Below, piece after piece: positions 6,106 through 9,291 of a stretch of 9,291 nucleotides of DNA. The notes under the pieces are model-generated. The model did no database searches and had not been told where the DNA came from. It saw nothing but the letters and a program-made list of their open reading frames with translations. Every line of letters starts with the position of its first letter. The first letter of the stretch is position 1. The position numbers were made by a program, and so were the translations under genes. This DNA is from Omnitrophica WOR_2 bacterium RIFCSPHIGHO2_02_FULL_52_10 (lineage in GTDB: Bacteria; Omnitrophota; Gorgyraeia; Zapsychrales; Zapsychraceae): the NCBI GenBank assembly GCA_001805655.1, contig MHGR01000017.1:799-10089 (forward strand), read 5' to 3'.

Positions 6106-7341
6106 TTACTTGCGGGAAATGAGTTTCTGAACAACCGCGCTGCCGATGGTGTCGCCTTCCACATTGACCATGGTGCGGACGGCATCCAGGATACGGTCCA
6201 CGGGCAAGAGAATGGCAATCGCTTCGGCGGGCAGGCCGACCGACTGCAGGACCATGATCATGGTCACCATGCCGGCGCTGGGAATGCCCGGGGCCCCGAT
6301 GGATGCGAGGATGGCCATAAAAAATATGATCACCTGTTGAATCAGGTTAAGGTCAACTCCCATGACATTCGCCACAAAAAGCGCCGCTACGGCTTCATAC
6401 AACGCGGTCCCGTCCATGTTGACCGTGGCCCCCAGAGGAAGGACGAAACCGGCGACGTTTTTATCCACCTTCAGGTTCTCTTCGACGCAGCGGATGGTGA
6501 CCGGCAGGGTTGCCGAACTGGAGCTCGTTGAAAGCGCGGTCAAGAGCGCGTCCCTGACCCCCAGTAGAAATTTGAAAGGATTGGTCCCGGTAAACATGAA
6601 CAAAATGGCGGGAAGCACGATGCATCCGTGAAAAAGAGTTCCCCCGATCACGACCGCCATGAATTTTCCCATCTCCGCGAGAAATGTCACGTCCTGGGTC
6701 GCGATCAATTTGGCCAGCAACGCCATGATGCCGACCGGCGCGATGTACATAATCCACCCGACCATCATCATGATCAGAACAAACAGTTCATCCAGCAGAT
6801 TCAGGATGGTGGAGGCCTTTTTATCCCCGGCCATGACCAAAGCAACACCGAGCATGAGCGCGAAAACCACGGTGGGCAGGACCATTCCCTGCGCCATCGC
6901 CGTAACCGGATTCACGAAAATGCCCGATAAAAACGATAGGATGAATTGGGAAAGAGTGATGCGCTCTGCGTTGAACACGGACATGGCGTCCTGGAACATG
7001 GCGACTTCCAAACCGGCGCCCGGACGGAAGACGTTGACCACGATTATTCCCAAGAGCGTCGCCAGGGCCGTGGTTGAGGCAAAGTATACCAGGGTATATT
7101 TCCAGACGCGGCCCATCTGAGCGTGCGCCCGCAAGTTGGCTATCCCGACCGCAATGGAGGTGAACACCAGGGGGATGAGGATCATTTTCAGCAGGTTGAT
7201 GAAAATCCCGCCAACGAGGTCGCACACGTAAAGGGCAGTTCCGTAATATTCCTGCGCGGAGCCGGAACTGTTCAAGTAAATGCCGGCACTCACACCGATG
7301 GCGGCACCGATCATGATTTGTGCATTGAGCGAAAGTTTCAT
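6106..7341 (-). CDS. SDF-family sodium/proton-coupled dicarboxylate or acidic amino acid symporter
   Basis: The 411-residue inner-membrane protein has the full set of glutamate-transporter (SDF) signatures. These are the serine-rich hairpin STSSSSATLPVT (271-282), NMDGTALYE (308-316) in TM7, the second hairpin GAPGIPSAGM (339-348) and DRILDAVRTMVNVEGD (372-387) in TM8. Against GltPh, D372, D376, R379, T380 and N383 line up with D390, D394, R397, T398 and N401. The arginine binds the acidic side chain, and the aspartate equal to D394 contacts the substrate amino group. As I recall, C4-dicarboxylate DctA proteins carry serine there, so glutamate/aspartate uptake is favoured (inference). The start overlaps the stop of the ABC permease by ATGA, with GAGG just before it, so translation is coupled. 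Confidence 0.93.
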   Translation of the reverse strand: MKLSLNAQIMIGAAIGVSAGIYLNSSGSAQEYYGTALYVCDLVGGIFINLLKMILIPLVFTSIAVGIANLRAHAQMGRVWKYTLVYFASTTALATLLGIIVVNVFRPGAGLEVAMFQDAMSVFNAERITLSQFILSFLSGIFVNPVTAMAQGMVLPTVVFALMLGVALVMAGDKKASTILNLLDELFVLIMMMVGWIMYIAPVGIMALLAKLIATQDVTFLAEMGKFMAVVIGGTLFHGCIVLPAILFMFTGTNPFKFLLGVRDALLTALSTSSSSATLPVTIRCVEENLKVDKNVAGFVLPLGATVNMDGTALYEAVAALFVANVMGVDLNLIQQVIIFFMAILASIGAPGIPSAGMVTMIMVLQSVGLPAEAIAILLPVDRILDAVRTMVNVEGDTIGSAVVQKLISRK

Positions 7342-8108
7342 GTCCTCAGTTTATATCCGATCTTAAACAAATACACCGTCAGAAAGAAAAACGCCACGGC
7401 CATGACCAGCGAAACGCCCATACAAGCCAGGATGGAGGCGTCCGAAGCCCCGATCACGCTGTAACGCACCCCGTTAACCAGGTAAAACATCGGATTAAAA
7501 TGGGAAGCTTTTTGGATGAATTGCGGCAGCATGCCGATGGGGTGAAAGACGCCGCCCATCAGCACCAGGGGGATGATGAAATAGATATTCCACACGCTCA
7601 GCATGCCGAAATCCTCGGCCCACAAAGCGGCCATCATTCCCGCGCAGGCGAAAATCACGGAAATCGTGACCGCGAAATACAGGAGGAGGAAGATATTGTG
7701 CATCGAAAGCGGGGCAAAAAGCACAGCGACGGCGTAAACTCCGCTGCAGACCAGCATGCCGCGGGCCACGCCGCCGGCGAGCAGCCCCAGGACCATCTCG
7801 AAGTAGGAGAGAGGCGCCAGCAGAATTTCCTGGATGTGGTTGTGCCAGCGCGCGATGAACAGGGAGGACGTGGTGTTTTCATACGAACTGGAAATCAAGT
7901 GCATGGTCATGAGCCCGGGGATGATAAAACCCAGATACGTCAAACCCGTGCCGCTGAAATCAATGCGGCTGCCGACGGCAACCCCAAAAATATACATAAA
8001 TAAAAACGACGAGATGAGCGGGGGAAAAATCGTCTGGCCGGCCATGGTTATGAACCGGTAAATTTCGCGCTTCGAAAGGGTCAGGACGCCAACTGGGTTG
8101 ACAACCAT
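7338..8108 (-). CDS. ABC-2 type transporter permease (YadH-like)
   Basis: This 256-residue integral membrane protein has about six hydrophobic segments typical of ABC-2 permeases. Near the end, PLVLMGGVFHPIGMLP is followed by FNPMFYLVNGVRYSVIG, a pattern I recognise from the E. coli YadH group, and the length is the same as YadH. It should form the channel of an exporter with the ATPase encoded directly upstream (3-bp gap; a GGAG lies in the end of the ATPase gene). Substrates of this group are mostly undefined; lipid, polysaccharide and drug export are all known in ABC-2 families. It is followed by an overlapping symporter gene, an unusual partner for an exporter. The assignment to the family is firm and to a substrate is impossible. 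Confidence 0.9.
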   Translation of the reverse strand: MVVNPVGVLTLSKREIYRFITMAGQTIFPPLISSFLFMYIFGVAVGSRIDFSGTGLTYLGFIIPGLMTMHLISSSYENTTSSLFIARWHNHIQEILLAPLSYFEMVLGLLAGGVARGMLVCSGVYAVAVLFAPLSMHNIFLLLYFAVTISVIFACAGMMAALWAEDFGMLSVWNIYFIIPLVLMGGVFHPIGMLPQFIQKASHFNPMFYLVNGVRYSVIGASDASILACMGVSLVMAVAFFFLTVYLFKIGYKLRT

Positions 8109-8111
8109 GGT

Positions 8112-8840
8112 TTACTCCGATCCGGTCACTTCAAGGAATACCGCTTCAAGGGACTTGTCCCGCAGTACGTCCCGCTTTTCCCCGATGCGCACAATCCGCC
8201 CATGATTAATGATGCCGATGGTCTTGCAGAGCTTCTCGGCTTCTTCCATGTAATGCGTGGTCAGGAAGATGGTCTTGCCTTCCTTGTTCAGCTGAAGCAA
8301 ATAGTCCCAAATGAGATATTTCAGTTCCAGGTCGCAGCCGGCGGTCGGCTCATCCAATATTAAGATTTCCGGTTCATGGATCAGCGCGCGGCACAGTAAA
8401 AGTTTCTTTTTCATCCCGCCGGAAAGGGAGCGGTGTTTGACATTGTGCTTGTCGGTCAGCTGGAACCGCGCGAGCAAATCATCAGCGCGCTTGGACGCCT
8501 CTTTGGGCAGAATCCCGAAATATCCCGCCTGGTAGACCAGCAGTTCATGGATAGTCAGGAAGGGGTCAAAATTGAACTCCTGGGCGCACAGCCCCACCAA
8601 GCGGCGCGATTGCACGTATTCGGTCATCACATTGTACCCGAAGACTTTCACCTGACCAGTTTGGAAATTGGAGAGGCCGGTCAACGCGTTGATGGTCGTC
8701 GTTTTACCGGCGCCGTTGGGCCCGAGGAAAGCAAAAAAATCGCCGCGCTTGACTTCGAAGGAGACGTCGTTGAGCGCCTGGATTTCCCCGTAATGCTTGG
8801 TGAGATTTTGAATGTGAATGGCGCGGTTGGAATCACGCAT
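8112..8840 (-). CDS. ABC transporter ATP-binding protein (YadG-like)
   Basis: With the ATG at 8840 this is a 242-residue nucleotide-binding subunit. It shows Walker A GPNGAGKT (40-47), Q-loop Q87 in LCAQEFNFDPF, signature LSGGM (129-133), Walker B LILDEP (150-155), the D-loop AGCD (157-160) and the switch histidine in LTTHYMEE (H176). QEFNFDPF and QAGYFG closely resemble E. coli YadG, and a YadH-like permease follows. It powers export by ATP hydrolysis at the inner membrane. An in-frame TTG at 8885 would add 15 residues (MFASCNSGFVIYLFN), but that stretch is encoded by an intergenic repeat arm and has no family counterpart, so the ATG is preferred even though its Shine-Dalgarno is poor. It lacks the roughly 60-residue C-terminal extension of YadG. 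Confidence 0.93.
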   Translation of the reverse strand: MRDSNRAIHIQNLTKHYGEIQALNDVSFEVKRGDFFAFLGPNGAGKTTTINALTGLSNFQTGQVKVFGYNVMTEYVQSRRLVGLCAQEFNFDPFLTIHELLVYQAGYFGILPKEASKRADDLLARFQLTDKHNVKHRSLSGGMKKKLLLCRALIHEPEILILDEPTAGCDLELKYLIWDYLLQLNKEGKTIFLTTHYMEEAEKLCKTIGIINHGRIVRIGEKRDVLRDKSLEAVFLEVTGSE

Positions 8841-8870
8841 GTTAAAAAGGTAAATTACAAATCCCGAGTT

Positions 8871-8978
8871 ACAAGATGCAAACAAATTTCAATACTCAAT
8901 CACCAAAGTCCAGTGCGCCGTTTGGATTTTGAATATTGTTATTTGTCGATTGTTTGTACCTTGTTTCTTGTATCTTGT
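8871..8978. repeat. AT-rich palindromic intergenic repeat element
   Basis: Inner arms 8882-8907 (ACAAATTTCAATACTCAATC...) and 8921-8946 are inverted copies matching at 20 of 26 positions around a GC-rich 13-base centre. The outer ends repeat again in inverse order: ACAAGATGCAA at 8871-8881 against TTGTATCTTGT at 8968-8978, with an extra CTTGTTT-like block on the right side. The style (CAAGATACAAGAAACAAG, CAAAATCCAAA) recalls dispersed repeats I have seen in spacers of environmental genomes. It occupies the junction between the flavoprotein and ABC genes; its right arm codes the flavoprotein C-terminus. Confidence 0.7.
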
Positions 8979-9291
8979 CCACTTGAATTTTGTTTTAAAG
9001 CCTCTTTCGCCTTGCGCGCCGCGTTGCGCACAATCTCCGGCAAAGCCGGGTGGATATAGATCATGCTCAGAAGATCATCCAGCGTCCCGTCCTTCGTCAT
9101 CAGGGCAATGATCATATGGATCATGTTGGAAGCTTCGTCACCGACAATATGCGCCCCCAGGATCTTTTTCGACCCCCGTTCAATGAGGATTTTGCAGAAA
9201 CCGTGCTCCGCAAGCAAGGCCATCCCCATCGCGCTTTTGGCGTACGGGTTGACGCCGGCCACGTAATCGACGCCCGCCGCTTTCAATTCTT
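8939..9291 (-). CDS. Dihydrolipoamide dehydrogenase-like flavoprotein, C-terminal fragment
   Basis: Only the last 117 codons are in the window; the frame stays open to the right edge. The visible part is the dimerisation domain of class I pyridine nucleotide-disulfide oxidoreductases: NPYAKSAMGMALLAEHGFCK, then ILGAHIVGDEASNMIH, and IYIHPALPEIVRNAARKA. The HPALPE motif keeps the catalytic His and Glu (HPTxxE in lipoamide dehydrogenase) that act on the dithiol substrate at the subunit interface. Lipoamide dehydrogenase is the best guess; glutathione or mercuric reductase relatives cannot be excluded without the N-terminal CxxxxC site. The final residues GQDTRNKVQTIDK come from the adjacent repeat element and have no family match. 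The ABC genes follow about 100 bp downstream on the same strand. Confidence 0.85.
   Translation of the reverse strand, partial: ELKAAGVDYVAGVNPYAKSAMGMALLAEHGFCKILIERGSKKILGAHIVGDEASNMIHMIIALMTKDGTLDDLLSMIYIHPALPEIVRNAARKAKEALKQNSSGQDTRNKVQTIDK

Noticed and set aside
8841..8885. Extended N-terminus of the ABC ATPase (TTG start, 15 extra residues)
   Set aside because: The extra residues are encoded by the repeat arm, are absent from the family and have no Shine-Dalgarno; the ATG at 8840 gives a normal N-terminus.
8433..9059. Plus-strand open frame of 208 codons across the ABC ATPase and the repeat
   Set aside because: Antisense to a well-supported ATPase and the flavoprotein end, and it runs through the repeat element; no family resemblance.

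Overview
The window looks like a stretch of chromosome from a Gram-negative-type bacterium, roughly half G+C, with tightly packed genes in co-directional blocks. Several signs point to an uncultured environmental lineage. The glutamate-cysteine ligase is of the Acidithiobacillus/Nitrosomonas type (GshA, PF08886/TIGR02049 style). There are AT-rich dispersed repeats in intergenic spacers, and a PP-loop tRNA-thiolation-like protein of a kind I associate with anaerobes. I cannot assign a phylum from sequence alone; this is inference.

Left part (1-2752): the 5' end of an acetolactate-synthase-like gene reads leftward off the edge. It is divergent across a 209-bp spacer from a two-gene rightward unit. 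That unit encodes a PP-loop ATPase related to MnmA/ThiI tRNA sulfur transferases and an Mrp/ApbC iron-sulfur carrier fused to a C-terminal DUF971 domain. A strong hairpin at 2764-2800 ends this unit and also serves the convergent genes.

Middle part (2786-5987, all minus strand, transcribed right to left): gshA, gshB, a dithiol glutaredoxin, bolA and a monothiol CGFS glutaredoxin. Together they make glutathione and then supply the Grx-BolA pair that uses glutathione to hold [2Fe-2S] clusters. A recognisable promoter and a near-perfect inverted repeat lie just upstream of gshA. A palindromic repeat separates bolA from the CGFS glutaredoxin.

Right part (6106-9291, minus strand): the C-terminal end of a dihydrolipoamide-dehydrogenase-like flavoprotein, a YadG/YadH-type ABC exporter (ATPase and permease), and an SDF-family (glutamate/aspartate type) symporter that overlaps the permease by ATGA. 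A palindromic AT-rich repeat (8871-8978) lies between the flavoprotein and the ABC genes and supplies the last dozen codons of the flavoprotein.

Taken together, the centre is a compact thiol and iron-sulfur trafficking neighbourhood: glutathione synthesis, glutaredoxins and BolA face an ApbC-type carrier and a cysteine-rich tRNA thiolase-like enzyme. The SDF carrier could supply glutamate, but that link is only inference. Every individual family is known. The novelty lies in the arrangement, the domain fusion and the repeat/regulatory elements. No gene-free stretch exceeds 300 bp, and I saw no tRNA, rRNA, CRISPR array or insertion sequence.
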